The position numbers were made by a program, and so were the translations under genes. The notes under the pieces were generated by a model, which saw only the letters and a list, made by a program, of their open reading frames with translations, had not been told where the DNA came from and did not search any database. A stretch of DNA of 64,000 nt from Clostridia bacterium (lineage in GTDB: Bacteria > Bacillota > Clostridia > Oscillospirales > Acutalibacteraceae), in NCBI GenBank assembly GCA_017379935.1, contig JAFNVC010000016.1:1-64000 (forward strand), written 5' to 3'. Positions 34,825-43,088 of the stretch are shown here, in pieces (position 1 is the first letter of the stretch; every line of letters begins with the position of its first letter).

Positions 34825-34862
34825 AAACAGTATTGAGCGATAAACTCAATACTGTTTCGCTT
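34825..34862. terminator. Bidirectional terminator between ZIP and PHP genes
   Basis: AAACAGTATTGAG paired with CTCAATACTGTTT (loop CGATAAA), with A/T runs on both sides. Confidence 0.85.
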
Positions 34863-34866
34863 TTTA

Positions 34867-35793
34867 TCAATCTTCAAAGAAAATCGGATTCGTCCATGCG
34901 CGTCTGCCTTCCTTATCGATGATGCAGGCACGGATATATCTGTAATTTTCGGGGTCGATGTCTGTCTCAGCGTGTGAGATAAGTCCGCCTTCGTTGCGGT
35001 AAATCTCCGTCGGGTGGCAGTCGCTGTAGAAATAAATCTTATCGCACGGCTCACAGTCGAGATAAATATTGCCGTCCTCGAAATAAAAATCGTTGATAAC
35101 GGGTCCGCAGGAGGAATAGAAGCGCCCCTCCTTAAGTGCCTCGAGTATAGCCTTGACGTTATTCTCCGCATTGACCATTACCCAGCCCTTGCAATGGTGG
35201 TGAGGCTGATGTCCGTCATCCGTCGCAACACCCCAGAGACGTACGCCCTGACCGAGGAGATCATCCCAGTAAAGCGCATCCGTGTCCATATAATTCTCGT
35301 CCGCACCGCCCGAATTCCAGATTTCCATTGCGATATTGCCCTTGAGCTTATCAAAATATCTCGGCGGAGTTGAGCTCCATTCGGGATGACAGTAAAACGT
35401 GATATTGTTCTTCGCGTGAATTTCGTCGAGGTACGGCTGATATTCAAACTGGTCGCGCGCCGTGCCGTTCGGCAGTCTTTCGTCCTGCTTGTATCCGTTC
35501 GTCTCATCGTCGGGACCGAGACAGACGTGGTGGAAGGTACGGAAGCCCTTGATACGCTCAAAGGTGTTGTCAACCTCCATACCGGGGATAATCGTGATTT
35601 CAACATCCTCGGCATAATTCTTATAATTGTATATATTATGGTCGGTAATTGCCATAAAATCATAATCGTTCGCCTTGTGCATACGGATAACGTCCTCGGG
35701 CGTTACCTTGCCGTCAGAGCGTGTTGTATGGCAATGAAGCGCGCCCTTAAGAAGCTTGTTTTCGCCTGTGAATGCGGGTTGTCTGATAAACAT
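34867..35793 (-). CDS. PHP-domain phosphoesterase-like protein
   Basis: 308 residues. LKGALHCHTTRSDGK near residue 15 is PHP motif I with three metal ligands; AITDHNIYNY follows as motif II; HVCLGPD, FYCHPEWS and a final HQPHHHCKGW complete the metal sites. PHP proteins of this CehA/McbA-like branch hydrolyse phosphoesters or carbamates with metal ions; the substrate is unknown. Residues after about 240 form a small beta domain. It has a promoter at 35815-35843 and is transcribed alone, divergent from the metallophosphoesterase. Confidence 0.82.
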   Translation of the reverse strand: MFIRQPAFTGENKLLKGALHCHTTRSDGKVTPEDVIRMHKANDYDFMAITDHNIYNYKNYAEDVEITIIPGMEVDNTFERIKGFRTFHHVCLGPDDETNGYKQDERLPNGTARDQFEYQPYLDEIHAKNNITFYCHPEWSSTPPRYFDKLKGNIAMEIWNSGGADENYMDTDALYWDDLLGQGVRLWGVATDDGHQPHHHCKGWVMVNAENNVKAILEALKEGRFYSSCGPVINDFYFEDGNIYLDCEPCDKIYFYSDCHPTEIYRNEGGLISHAETDIDPENYRYIRACIIDKEGRRAWTNPIFFED

Positions 35794-35814
35794 AAGATCT
35801 CCTCCTTATCTTAA

Positions 35815-35843
35815 ATTATAGCAGACCCAAAAAAGCTTTTCAA
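35815..35843 (-). promoter_or_regulatory. Promoter for the PHP gene
   Basis: Minus strand TTGAAA (35838-35843), 17-base spacer, TATAAT (35815-35820). Confidence 0.7.
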
Positions 35844-35862
35844 TTATTTTTCAGCGATTTGC

Positions 35863-35891
35863 TTGCCAATAAAGAAAAATTTGTGTATACT
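35863..35891 (+). promoter_or_regulatory. Promoter for the metallophosphoesterase
   Basis: TTGCCA (35863-35868), 17-base spacer, TATACT (35886-35891). Confidence 0.65.
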
Positions 35892-35925
35892 GTTTCTAAA
35901 TTAAAATTAAAAGGCGGGGCTTTTT

Positions 35926-36867
35926 ATGACACAGATTATTTCTTTTATCATGGCACTCGTTATGACTCTCGTGCCGTTCGTAAGCTACGGTCCGAAGAGT
36001 GACGATGCGCTTCTCAACGTTTCAATCATCTCAGACACACACCTTGATGACCGCTACCCTCTCGGCAAGCTTAATTTTGCAACAGGTCTTAAGGATATGA
36101 ACAGAATGGATAGCGATGCTGTCGTTGTTGTAGGTGACCTTACAAACTACGGTGACGAGGCTTCTGTTGAGTGCTTCTATGAGGTTATGGAAAAGCATTG
36201 TGATGTGCCTGCTTCAAACTGGGTTGTTGCTGTCGGCAACCACGAAATCGGTCATCCCGAGGAGTTCACCAACGCAGAAGCCAGAAGCAATTTCGTAAAA
36301 TATCACAACGAGTACACAGGTCAGGATATTGAAAACGCTTTTTACAGCGTTGACGTCAAGGGTTATACCTTCATCGTGCTTTGCGACCAGAGCGAAGACA
36401 ACTGGGACAGCTGTGATATCTACGAGGATCAGATCGCATTCCTTGACACAGAGCTTGCAAGAGCAACTGCAGAAGGCAAGCCCGCATTTGTCATCTGCCA
36501 CGTTCCCGTTGAGGGCGCAAACGGTCAGGACATCATTTACGAGGACGGCGGACTGGACGAGTATTCAGATGTTGTCAAGAGCACTCTTGAGAAGTACGAG
36601 AACGTATTCTTCATCAGCGGTCACGTTCACACAGGTATCAACGGCTATATTTCCGAAGAGCTTTTCGGCTTCTCCTGTGTTGAAACAGAAAACGGCGTTA
36701 CATACGTCAACCTTCCGACATACGGCATCGTAAACCGCTACGGTATCCCCTGGAACGGAATGGGCTTCCAGATGGAGGTTTATGAGGATGAGGTTATCTT
36801 CCGTGCAAGAAAATTCAACACATCAAGATGGTACGGCTTCTACGAGTTTGAAATCCCTCTTGTATAA
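35926..36867 (+). CDS. Secreted or membrane-anchored calcineurin-like metallophosphoesterase
   Basis: 313 residues. An N-terminal hydrophobic stretch (about 4-20) gives a signal or anchor. The five metallophosphoesterase motifs are clear: ISDTHLDD, VVGDLTNYGD, VGNHEIG, ICHVPVEG and SGHVHTG. The two-metal site should hydrolyse phosphate mono- or diesters outside the cytoplasm. The C-terminal 40 residues form a beta finish typical of larger secreted members. AAAAGGCGGGG precedes the ATG. It is monocistronic and ends at the terminator 36877-36912. Confidence 0.88.
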   Translation: MTQIISFIMALVMTLVPFVSYGPKSDDALLNVSIISDTHLDDRYPLGKLNFATGLKDMNRMDSDAVVVVGDLTNYGDEASVECFYEVMEKHCDVPASNWVVAVGNHEIGHPEEFTNAEARSNFVKYHNEYTGQDIENAFYSVDVKGYTFIVLCDQSEDNWDSCDIYEDQIAFLDTELARATAEGKPAFVICHVPVEGANGQDIIYEDGGLDEYSDVVKSTLEKYENVFFISGHVHTGINGYISEELFGFSCVETENGVTYVNLPTYGIVNRYGIPWNGMGFQMEVYEDEVIFRARKFNTSRWYGFYEFEIPLV

Positions 36868-36876
36868 GAAACAGCT

Positions 36877-36912
36877 ACAGACTTACGGCAAAACCGTAGG
36901 TCTGTTTTTTTA
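36877..36912 (+). terminator. Terminator of the metallophosphoesterase gene
   Basis: ACAGACTTACGG-CAAAA-CCGTAGGTCTGT then seven T. It shares the CTTACGG core with the terminators at 3878 and 48974. Confidence 0.85.
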
Positions 36913-36969
36913 CCCGTATTGTTTTATTTTCTCAATCGTGATAGAATAATCAAAAGCGAGGTCGATATT

Positions 36970-38646
36970 ATGAAAACATTAAACGAAAAATTCAACAAGC
37001 TGGGACTGAAGCCTGAAGCCGTAGCCCCGAATGCGCGTCAGGTTGAATGGATGCGCCGCGAAAAAATGATCTTTTTCCACTTCGGTATGAACACCTTTTC
37101 TGACAGAGAATGGGGTGACGGAACGGAAAGCCCGTCTGATTTTAACCCCGAAAGCCTCGACTGCAGACAGTGGATCAGAACCATACGCGATGCCGGCTTC
37201 ACGACCGCAATCCTGACCGCGAAGCATCACGACGGCTTCTGCCTCTGGCCGAGCCGATATACCGATCACAGCGTTAAAAGCTCACCGTATAAGGGCGATG
37301 TCGTAAAAGAATTTACCGATGCCTGCTCCGAATTCGGCATCAAGGCGGGCATCTATCTCTCCCCCTGGGACAGACACGAGCCGACATGGGGAAAGGCTGA
37401 ATATAACGATTTTTACACCAATCAGCTCACCGAGCTTCTCACGGATTACGGCAAAATATGGGAGGTATGGTGGGACGGAGCAGGAAGCACCGAAGCTGAT
37501 TACGATTGGGAGCGATGGGCAACAACCGTCCGTCGGCTTCAGCCCGATGCAACTATTTTCGGCTCGCTCGGCGCTGAGCCCTTCGTCGATACCCGTTGGG
37601 TAGGCAACGAAAGAGGCTTTGCGGGCGACCCGTGCTGGTGCACAATCAATTCGCAGTCACTCGTAGTTGAAACTACATCAGAGCTTAACAGCGGTGACCT
37701 GAACGGCAACCGATTCATTCCTGCGGAATCCGACGTTTCAATCCGTCCCGGCTGGTTTTACCATTCGGCACAGGATAAAAATGTCCGCGATGTCGCAAAC
37801 CTGACCAAGCTCTGGTTTATGTCCTGCGGCCGCAATACTAACCTTCTGCTTAACCTCCCTCCCGACAGACGCGGTCTTGTTCACGAAAGCGATGCGAACA
37901 GCCTTACCGAATTCAACAAGGTGTTGACCGAAGTTCTCACAAACAACCTTACAAAGGGAGCAAAAGCAACCGCCGACAGCGAAAGAGATGAAATCTGTAA
38001 GGCTGAAAATATACTGACAGATGATATAAATGAATTTTACGCATCCGCGTGCGGTGATAACACGCCCGAAATCATCATAAAGCTTGACGGTGAAAAAGAG
38101 TTCAACTCCTTCGTTATTCAGGAGGTCATCGAGCTCGGTCACAAGGTCAGGGAGTTTGAAGTTTCCGCACTTGTCGGCGGCGAATGGAAAACGCTTTATA
38201 GCGGTGAATGCATCGGCTACCGCAAGGCGCATCATTTCAGGACAATAAAGACAGCCAGAGTGCGTATTAAAATAATTTCTGCGTCCGACTCCCCCGTCCT
38301 GCGTTTCTTCGGTCTTTATAGGTTTGACGAAGCCTTGCTTGTCGACAAGCAGCCGGTATCGAGCGACGAAAATCTGCTCGACAGCGAAACAGCTGTGGTG
38401 AATATCGCCGGTAATGAAATCGATATCAACCTCGGCGGTTTGTACCCGTTCAAGCTTATCACCGCTGACACGGACAGAAAATTTGATATCCTTCTATTTA
38501 ACGGCTTTGATTTCGAGCCGTGCGCAACCGATGTATGCACAGAATACCGCTTCGACAATCCGATAATGTGGTGCTACAGAATTAAAATTATTTTCAAGGG
38601 CGAAGCGCCGATTAACGAAGCAAAAATCGGAGTTTATTTTAAATAA
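36970..38646 (+). CDS. GH29-type alpha-L-fucosidase
   Basis: 558 residues from ATG 36970, which has AGCGAGG upstream; the frame is open 17 codons further back. The catalytic barrel covers about 1-330: FHFGMNTFSDREWGDGTE, TAKHHDGFCLWPS, YLSPWDRH and VWWDGAGS, whose Asp is at the place of the GH29 nucleophile. The region after about 350 looks like a beta-sandwich (discoidin-like) accessory domain. No signal peptide is seen, so it acts on imported fuco-oligosaccharides. It should release L-fucose from host or plant glycans. Confidence 0.88.
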   Translation: MKTLNEKFNKLGLKPEAVAPNARQVEWMRREKMIFFHFGMNTFSDREWGDGTESPSDFNPESLDCRQWIRTIRDAGFTTAILTAKHHDGFCLWPSRYTDHSVKSSPYKGDVVKEFTDACSEFGIKAGIYLSPWDRHEPTWGKAEYNDFYTNQLTELLTDYGKIWEVWWDGAGSTEADYDWERWATTVRRLQPDATIFGSLGAEPFVDTRWVGNERGFAGDPCWCTINSQSLVVETTSELNSGDLNGNRFIPAESDVSIRPGWFYHSAQDKNVRDVANLTKLWFMSCGRNTNLLLNLPPDRRGLVHESDANSLTEFNKVLTEVLTNNLTKGAKATADSERDEICKAENILTDDINEFYASACGDNTPEIIIKLDGEKEFNSFVIQEVIELGHKVREFEVSALVGGEWKTLYSGECIGYRKAHHFRTIKTARVRIKIISASDSPVLRFFGLYRFDEALLVDKQPVSSDENLLDSETAVVNIAGNEIDINLGGLYPFKLITADTDRKFDILLFNGFDFEPCATDVCTEYRFDNPIMWCYRIKIIFKGEAPINEAKIGVYFK

Positions 38647-38650
38647 TTTC

Positions 38651-38687
38651 AAAGAGCGTTCACCGTCACCGTGAGCGCTCTTTTTTT
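38651..38687 (+). terminator. Terminator of the fucosidase gene
   Basis: AAAGAGCG ... CGCTCTTT with inner TCAC/GTGA pairing, then T-run. Confidence 0.8.
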
Positions 38688-38736
38688 AGGATAAACAAAG
38701 TCTGCGTTTTATGAAGAAATAAATTTAAAAATACAC

Positions 38737-38765
38737 TTGATTTTTCCTTCGGAGTTGGTTATAAT
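38737..38765 (+). promoter_or_regulatory. Promoter for tRNA-Ser
   Basis: TTGATT (38737-38742), 17-base spacer, TATAAT (38760-38765). Confidence 0.7.
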
Positions 38766-38788
38766 AGTTAGGCTGTTAAATTAAATAC

Positions 38789-38880
38789 GGAGAGTTGTCC
38801 GAGCTGGCCGAAGGAGCACGATTGGAAATCGTGTAACAGCCATAAACTGTTCGAGGGTTCGAATCCCTTGCTCTCCGCCA
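38789..38880 (+). tRNA. tRNA-Ser (anticodon GGA)
   Basis: 92 bases including an encoded CCA end. Acceptor GGAGAGT pairs with GCTCTCC (G-T closing pair), discriminator G. The anticodon arm CACGA-TTGGAAA-TCGTG (38817-38833) gives GGA, reading UCC and UCU serine codons. A long variable arm, CAGCCATAAACTG, marks it as class II, and the T arm is GAGGGTTCGAATCCCTT. It is monocistronic and followed by a terminator at 38885-38920. Confidence 0.95.
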
Positions 38881-38884
38881 AAAG

Positions 38885-38920
38885 AAAAGAGTCGCAAATA
38901 TGCGGCTCTTTTCTTTTTCG
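38885..38920 (+). terminator. Terminator of tRNA-Ser
   Basis: AAAAGAGTCGCA-AATA-TGCGGCTCTTTT then CTTTTT. Confidence 0.85.
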
Positions 38921-38956
38921 TGTGTAATTTAAAGCAAGGGATTCGAAGCCCGAGGG

Positions 38957-39067
38957 GGTGAGCCGCGTTAAGAAAACAGTACGGTGTACTGTTTTTAGCG
39001 GCGAAGTCTGAGGCGGGTACTGTCGCACCGCGACGGTCGCCGAGGACGCAACCTGCGCAGCAGGGGT
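38957..39067. other. Structured spacer between tRNA-Ser repeats
   Basis: Contains a long hairpin, GCCGCGTTAAGAAAACAGTAC with GTACTGTTTTTAGCGGC (38962-39002), then smaller GC-rich stems (TACTGTCGCACCGCGACGGT and GCAACCTGCGCAGCAGG). No coding frame is credible; frames through it are a known source of false protein calls beside tRNA-Ser genes. Confidence 0.6.
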
Positions 39068-39084
39068 ATCCCTTGCTCTCCGCC

Positions 39085-39126
39085 AAAATAAAAGGTAGTA
39101 CCGATAGGTGCTGCCTTTTATTTTTT
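39085..39126 (+). terminator. Second terminator-like hairpin after the tail repeat
   Basis: AATAAAAGGTAGTACC-GATA-GGTGCTGCCTTTTATT then TTTTT, in the same position relative to the tail repeat as the tRNA terminator. Confidence 0.6.
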
Positions 39127-39182
39127 GTGTAAGTTTACAGCAAGGGATTCGAAGCCCGAGGGATATTTCTCCTTCAAACAAA

Positions 39183-39211
39183 CAGACACACGATTTCCAA
39201 TCGTGTGTCTG
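39183..39211 (-). terminator. Terminator built from an inverted tRNA-Ser anticodon arm
   Basis: 12-bp perfect stem CAGACACACGAT/ATCGTGTGTCTG. On the minus strand positions 39205-39189 read exactly as the tRNA anticodon arm (17 bases, CACGATTGGAAATCGTG). Followed on that strand by TTTGTTTG, it ends the hydrolase gene at 39221. Confidence 0.7.
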
Positions 39212-39220
39212 TCTTATACT

Positions 39221-40852
39221 TTATATATTCTTTTCAATCATATCCTTGATAAAGCCGTTGAGTGAGAGCATATTCTCCGTTCCTCTCGGGTAGGAGCGGA
39301 ATCTGATTTCGCCGAATTTTTCGGTCAGCGCCGTTACCACAGCTTCCTTACCGATGCACTCTTCAAGCAGCTGCAATGCACGCATCTCCTGCAGTGCATC
39401 AAAGAAAACCTCACCGCGCACTGACATAATCGCGCCGTTATCGTAAGGATAAACAAGGAATGAGTCGCCCGACGGGAATGCGCAGTCTGCATCTGTTACC
39501 TCATAGGGGCTGATATGTCGCAGGGAATGCGCGGAATTATAGAAATTGAAGCCCCACTGTAAAAAGCCCTTGATATCGTGGAGATAAAGCTGTGCGCCGA
39601 TAACCTTCGTGGCTGAAAGCGGCATTGCAAAAAATCTGTTGCTGAGCTCTCCGCCCTGACCGCAGCAGTAATAAGTCCATCTGTTTTCAAATCCCTTTTC
39701 GATAAACTCGTCGATGCTTGAGGTTGCGGGCACCGGCTGCTTGATAAGTCCGCTTTCATAGAATCCGTATTCCGAAAGAGCATCAATAATCGGGAAATCT
39801 TTGAGAAGGTCAGCGATAACATTCTTAGCCTTTGAATATGAGCCGACCTGCTCATCACTCGGCTCATCCGAAACGTGAAAATACGTTATGCCTTCAATGC
39901 CAAGCTCCTTTATAACCGTGATAAGCTCGGGCAGAAACGCGTGAAGGAATGCCGAATATTCCTCACCTGCCGCCTCGGTCTCCCAGCCGAAAATACGCTT
40001 GTATTCACCGTCAACCTCTGCCATAACCTTCGGTGCTGCAAAAGCACCCCACTGTGAGAAAAGATGAGAAATCTCGAAATATTTTATACCGCAGGACAGC
40101 GCAAGCCTTACCCAACGGCGGAATTTGTCAAAATTAAAGGAGTAAGCTCCGTTTTCCTTTTTAACAACATCAACAAGCTGTACCGTCGTACGCTCGCCGC
40201 CGATTTTCGTATCAAGCGGAGGTGTGAAAACGGGAGTGAGAATCATATTATTACCGCAACGGATGAAAGCCTTCATAAAGCTCTCAATAAGCGTCCAATG
40301 CTCCTCGGAAAAAACGGGCACGTTATAATAATCAGCAATACAATCCGAGTGGAACCATTCCGTATTAATAAGAGTCTGTTCGGGTAAAACAGCATCGAGA
40401 ACTGTGAGAGTAAAGGTTTCGCAAGCAACCTCGCCCTCTTCATCACCCGAAATTTTAACGGTGATATCGTAATTTCCCGCCTTGATGTCCTTCGGTATTT
40501 CAGCCGTCACCCAGAGCGAAAACCATTTGGAGGGCTTTATGAAATGAGTGTCTCCTATCGGGAAAAGCACGTCGGGGAACAAGCCTGCAGCTGTACGCTC
40601 GCAATACTCCGTCTGGTCGGGGTAGCAAGGCAGCTCGGAAGGAACATTCCCCACCGCACGCACACTGACAGCGTCACCCAATTCGCTTTCCACCGTTATT
40701 TTCGAAATAAATCTTGTGTCAGATTTATATGCAAGCTGATAAGAATACCGCTCACCCTTAAGTGCCTTTGCACTCGTTACAGGAGTGAACTCGCATTCAC
40801 CATCGAGAAAAATTCTGTTAAGAGAAGCAACCTGTTTAATCTGAAAATCCAT
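39221..40852 (-). CDS. DUF4091/GH123-type glycoside hydrolase-like protein
   Basis: 543 residues. Residues about 1-160 form an N-terminal beta domain; the rest resembles the DUF4091 barrel related to GH123 beta-N-acetylgalactosaminidases: WFHSDCIADYYNVPVFSEEH, NMILTPVFTPPLDT, ISHLFSQWGAFAAPKV, and YFHVSDEPSDEQ, whose Asp-Glu pair is at the place of the catalytic acid residues. No signal peptide is seen. Together with the fucosidase and nagB in this window it suggests use of host glycans. A promoter lies at 40880-40909. Confidence 0.75.
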   Translation of the reverse strand: MDFQIKQVASLNRIFLDGECEFTPVTSAKALKGERYSYQLAYKSDTRFISKITVESELGDAVSVRAVGNVPSELPCYPDQTEYCERTAAGLFPDVLFPIGDTHFIKPSKWFSLWVTAEIPKDIKAGNYDITVKISGDEEGEVACETFTLTVLDAVLPEQTLINTEWFHSDCIADYYNVPVFSEEHWTLIESFMKAFIRCGNNMILTPVFTPPLDTKIGGERTTVQLVDVVKKENGAYSFNFDKFRRWVRLALSCGIKYFEISHLFSQWGAFAAPKVMAEVDGEYKRIFGWETEAAGEEYSAFLHAFLPELITVIKELGIEGITYFHVSDEPSDEQVGSYSKAKNVIADLLKDFPIIDALSEYGFYESGLIKQPVPATSSIDEFIEKGFENRWTYYCCGQGGELSNRFFAMPLSATKVIGAQLYLHDIKGFLQWGFNFYNSAHSLRHISPYEVTDADCAFPSGDSFLVYPYDNGAIMSVRGEVFFDALQEMRALQLLEECIGKEAVVTALTEKFGEIRFRSYPRGTENMLSLNGFIKDMIEKNI

Positions 40853-40879
40853 TGTTCTGCCTCCGTTGTATTTTTCTTT

Positions 40880-40909
40880 ATTTTAACACAGCGAAGGCAG
40901 GCTTTTCAA
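40880..40909 (-). promoter_or_regulatory. Promoter for the DUF4091 hydrolase
   Basis: Minus strand TTGAAA (40904-40909), 18-base spacer, TAAAAT (40880-40885). Confidence 0.5.
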
Positions 40910-40910
40910 C

Positions 40911-41318
40911 CTATTTCCTCTTGTTGACCGCAATAATTCCTCCGACAGCCGAAAATATAAGCTGAACTGCAAGCATAATCCAGCCGATAAGACCGATTCC
41001 GCCCTTTGAAACAAGCACTCCCGCAAGAATTTCTGCAAGATAAACCGGCAAAACACTCAATGCACCGAAGGCTATACCGTTTTTGCGTACAGGACGAACA
41101 CCGGCAAATCCTCCCGTAAAAGATGACACCGCTCCGATAATCAGAGAAATAAATTTATATATACTTTCATCAGCATCCGTTTTCCATAATATCAGCGAAG
41201 CGAGTGCTGTCAGTACAAAAAACATAACCGCTCCCAAAAGTGAGCCGATGAGTGTCTTTGCTATCACCGTCTTTACCCAGGAAACAGCCTGCGGCTTTTT
41301 CCTTATTTTTTCAGGCAT
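40911..41318 (-). CDS. Small TIGR04086/YrzE-type membrane protein
   Basis: 135 residues with four transmembrane helices (about 20-42, 52-76, 82-102 and 105-128) and basic ends. The pattern ...TGGFAGVRPVRKNGIAFGAL matches small four-helix proteins of the TIGR04086 family found across Firmicutes; function unknown. Its ribosome site GAGGAGGG is the 3' arm of a 12-bp hairpin (41323-41358), so translation probably depends on ribosomes arriving from the upstream gene. Confidence 0.7.
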   Translation of the reverse strand: MPEKIRKKPQAVSWVKTVIAKTLIGSLLGAVMFFVLTALASLILWKTDADESIYKFISLIIGAVSSFTGGFAGVRPVRKNGIAFGALSVLPVYLAEILAGVLVSKGGIGLIGWIMLAVQLIFSAVGGIIAVNKRK

Positions 41319-41322
41319 AAAG

Positions 41323-41358
41323 AATCCCTCCTCAATTCATCTTATGAGGAGGGATTTT
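41323..41358 (-). promoter_or_regulatory. Hairpin sequestering the ribosome site of the YrzE-type gene
   Basis: On the minus strand AATCCCTCCTCA pairs perfectly with TGAGGAGGGATT, and the second arm holds the GAGGAGGG site about five bases before the ATG at 41318. The upstream gene stops at 41365, seven bases from the hairpin. Confidence 0.65.
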
Positions 41359-41364
41359 AGCATA

Positions 41365-43065
41365 TTACTGATTTCTCTTGATTTTTGCAGTTGTGGTTTT
41401 TTCGAATTCCTTTTCCATAATTTCGACGGCTTTGATTGCCTTATAGCTCACAACCTGATCATTAACACGGCGCACCGCTTCGTTGACAAAAGCATTGATT
41501 TCCTTTTCGGAAAGGATCCGGTTTCCGTTCTCCTGCGAAAGAGTCTGGACATCAGGGAAAATTCTTGCCTTGACGACAACATTGTCCTTATCGTCCTTTG
41601 ACTCGACTACCATACATTCCTTGACCGCAGCCTCCTTCATAAGAAGCGCCTCAAGCTCTTCGGGATAAACGTTCTTGCCGTTGCTTGTTACGATAACGTT
41701 CTTGCTTCGGCCGCAGATATAGTAGAAGCCGTCCTTATCCACTCTCGCAAGGTCGCCCGTATGGAACCAGCCGTCATAGTCGAAGACAGCGTTCGTTGCT
41801 TCCTCGTTTTTATAGTAGCCGAGCATAACCATCGGGCCCTTGATGCAAAGCTCACCGATGCCGTTTTCGTCACAGTTAACAAGCTTTGCCTCAACGTCGG
41901 GAATAGGTCTGCCGATTGAAGCGTGCTTCATATCCTTATCCGAGTTGCAGATAACAATGGGAGAGCATTCCGTCAGTCCGTAGCCCTGGAAGGTCTGGAT
42001 GCCGTATTTGTTCATATTTTCGATAATCACGGGGTCAATACCTGCCGCGCCCGAAATAATAAGACGGATTTTGCCGCCGAAGGCTTCCTTGATTTTTCCG
42101 AAGAAGAGGGTGCTCGTATCAACACCGAGCTTTTTCGTCGCCTTTGCAAGCTTACTTGCAATTCCGATTTTAAGCTTCGCGCCCTTTTCCTTTTCAAGCG
42201 CCTTCTGAATTCTCGCATAGAAAAGCTCAATAACTCTCGGCACTACGATAAGGATGTGCGGCTGATACTCCTGAAGATTCTTTGTGATATATCGAAGTCC
42301 GTCGCAGAAGCAGATCGAAACCCCGCCGTATATACAGCAAAGGAAGGTTACCGTACATTCGTAGGTGTGGTGAATGGGCAGAAGCGACATAATACGCTCG
42401 CCCTTGTTTATTTTAACAACGCCCATAATGGACATAATATCCGAGCAGATGTTACGCGCACTGAGCATAACGGCCTTCGACATTCCCGTTGTACCCGAAG
42501 TAAAAAGAAGCACGGCGAGCTTGTTAGGGTCGGGCTCAAGATTTATATAATCCTCGTTGCCATCCTCGATCAGGCGCGCTCCGTCGGCCATCAGCTTATC
42601 AAAAGACAGAATATCGCCGTCGTCCTCGGCACTGTCCATCGCAATATAAATCATACCCTCGGGAAGCTCGTCGCGGTGTTCAAGGATTTTCTTGCCGAAT
42701 TTTTTATCGAAGATAATTGCCTTCGCTTCGGAAACCTCAAGAATACTCCTGATATCCGCAAAGGGAAGCTCCTTATCGGTCGGGACAACCACGCCCGCAC
42801 CGCAGGTCACAGCCATATAGCTGACACACCATTTATAGCTGTTCGCACCTGCAACGGCAATACGCGCATCCTTAAGACCGAGCTCAAGAAGTGCCGTGCC
42901 GAGCGAAAAAACGTCATCATGATAGCGGTCATAGCTGACATCCTCGATCTGACCGACGGCGTTCTTCACCTTGAACGCAGGACTGTTGCCGTAAATAGCC
43001 ATACTCTGCGTCAGAAGCTCACGGAAGGTATAGAATTTTCTTACATTATATAACGGACGAGTCAT
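41365..43065 (-). CDS. AMP-forming long-chain acyl-CoA synthetase-like protein
   Basis: 566 residues. Adenylation motifs: LLFTSGTTGMSKAVMLS (A3, about 188-204), GYGLTECSP (A5), GWFHTGDLARVD (A7), and ICGRSKNVIVTSNGKNVYPEELE (A8). The final catalytic Lys region is TTTAKIKRNQ. It activates a fatty or other carboxylic acid to the adenylate and then the CoA thioester, or loads a carrier. It follows the aminotransferase gene by 23 bases. A similar enzyme lies at 53198 with which it shares general layout. Confidence 0.9.
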   Translation of the reverse strand: MTRPLYNVRKFYTFRELLTQSMAIYGNSPAFKVKNAVGQIEDVSYDRYHDDVFSLGTALLELGLKDARIAVAGANSYKWCVSYMAVTCGAGVVVPTDKELPFADIRSILEVSEAKAIIFDKKFGKKILEHRDELPEGMIYIAMDSAEDDGDILSFDKLMADGARLIEDGNEDYINLEPDPNKLAVLLFTSGTTGMSKAVMLSARNICSDIMSIMGVVKINKGERIMSLLPIHHTYECTVTFLCCIYGGVSICFCDGLRYITKNLQEYQPHILIVVPRVIELFYARIQKALEKEKGAKLKIGIASKLAKATKKLGVDTSTLFFGKIKEAFGGKIRLIISGAAGIDPVIIENMNKYGIQTFQGYGLTECSPIVICNSDKDMKHASIGRPIPDVEAKLVNCDENGIGELCIKGPMVMLGYYKNEEATNAVFDYDGWFHTGDLARVDKDGFYYICGRSKNVIVTSNGKNVYPEELEALLMKEAAVKECMVVESKDDKDNVVVKARIFPDVQTLSQENGNRILSEKEINAFVNEAVRRVNDQVVSYKAIKAVEIMEKEFEKTTTAKIKRNQ

Positions 43066-43088
43066 TGTTTTTTACCTCTTGAATCAGG

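Larger units (their letters stand above)
38863..39088 (+). repeat. 21-bp direct repeat of the tRNA-Ser 3' end
   Basis: ATCCCTTGCTCTCCGCCAAAA occurs at 38863-38883 (in the tRNA) and again, perfectly, at 39068-39088. The layout is like an att site left at a tRNA 3' end, but only 205 bases separate the copies and no integrase is present. Confidence 0.8.
38934..39162 (-). repeat. Two inverted copies of the tRNA-Ser T-arm region
   Basis: GCAAGGGATTCGAAGCCCGAGGG at 38934-38956 and again at 39140-39162 (23 bp, identical). Each is an inverted, slightly changed copy of the tRNA T-arm (the loop has one extra C). Confidence 0.8.

Noticed and set aside
38863..39088. att-like 21-bp repeat as proof of an integrated element
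   Set aside because: Only 205 bases lie between the copies and no integrase or cargo is present; a tRNA-derived repeat unit explains it better.
38768..39181. Minus-strand frames of 101-137 codons across the tRNA-Ser region
   Set aside because: They run through a real tRNA and its repeats; such translated products are a known annotation artefact next to tRNA-Ser.
41923..43053. A 376-codon open frame opposite the acyl-CoA synthetase gene
   Set aside because: It is the antisense shadow of a clear gene with strong motifs; the frame has no ribosome site and no recognisable domain.
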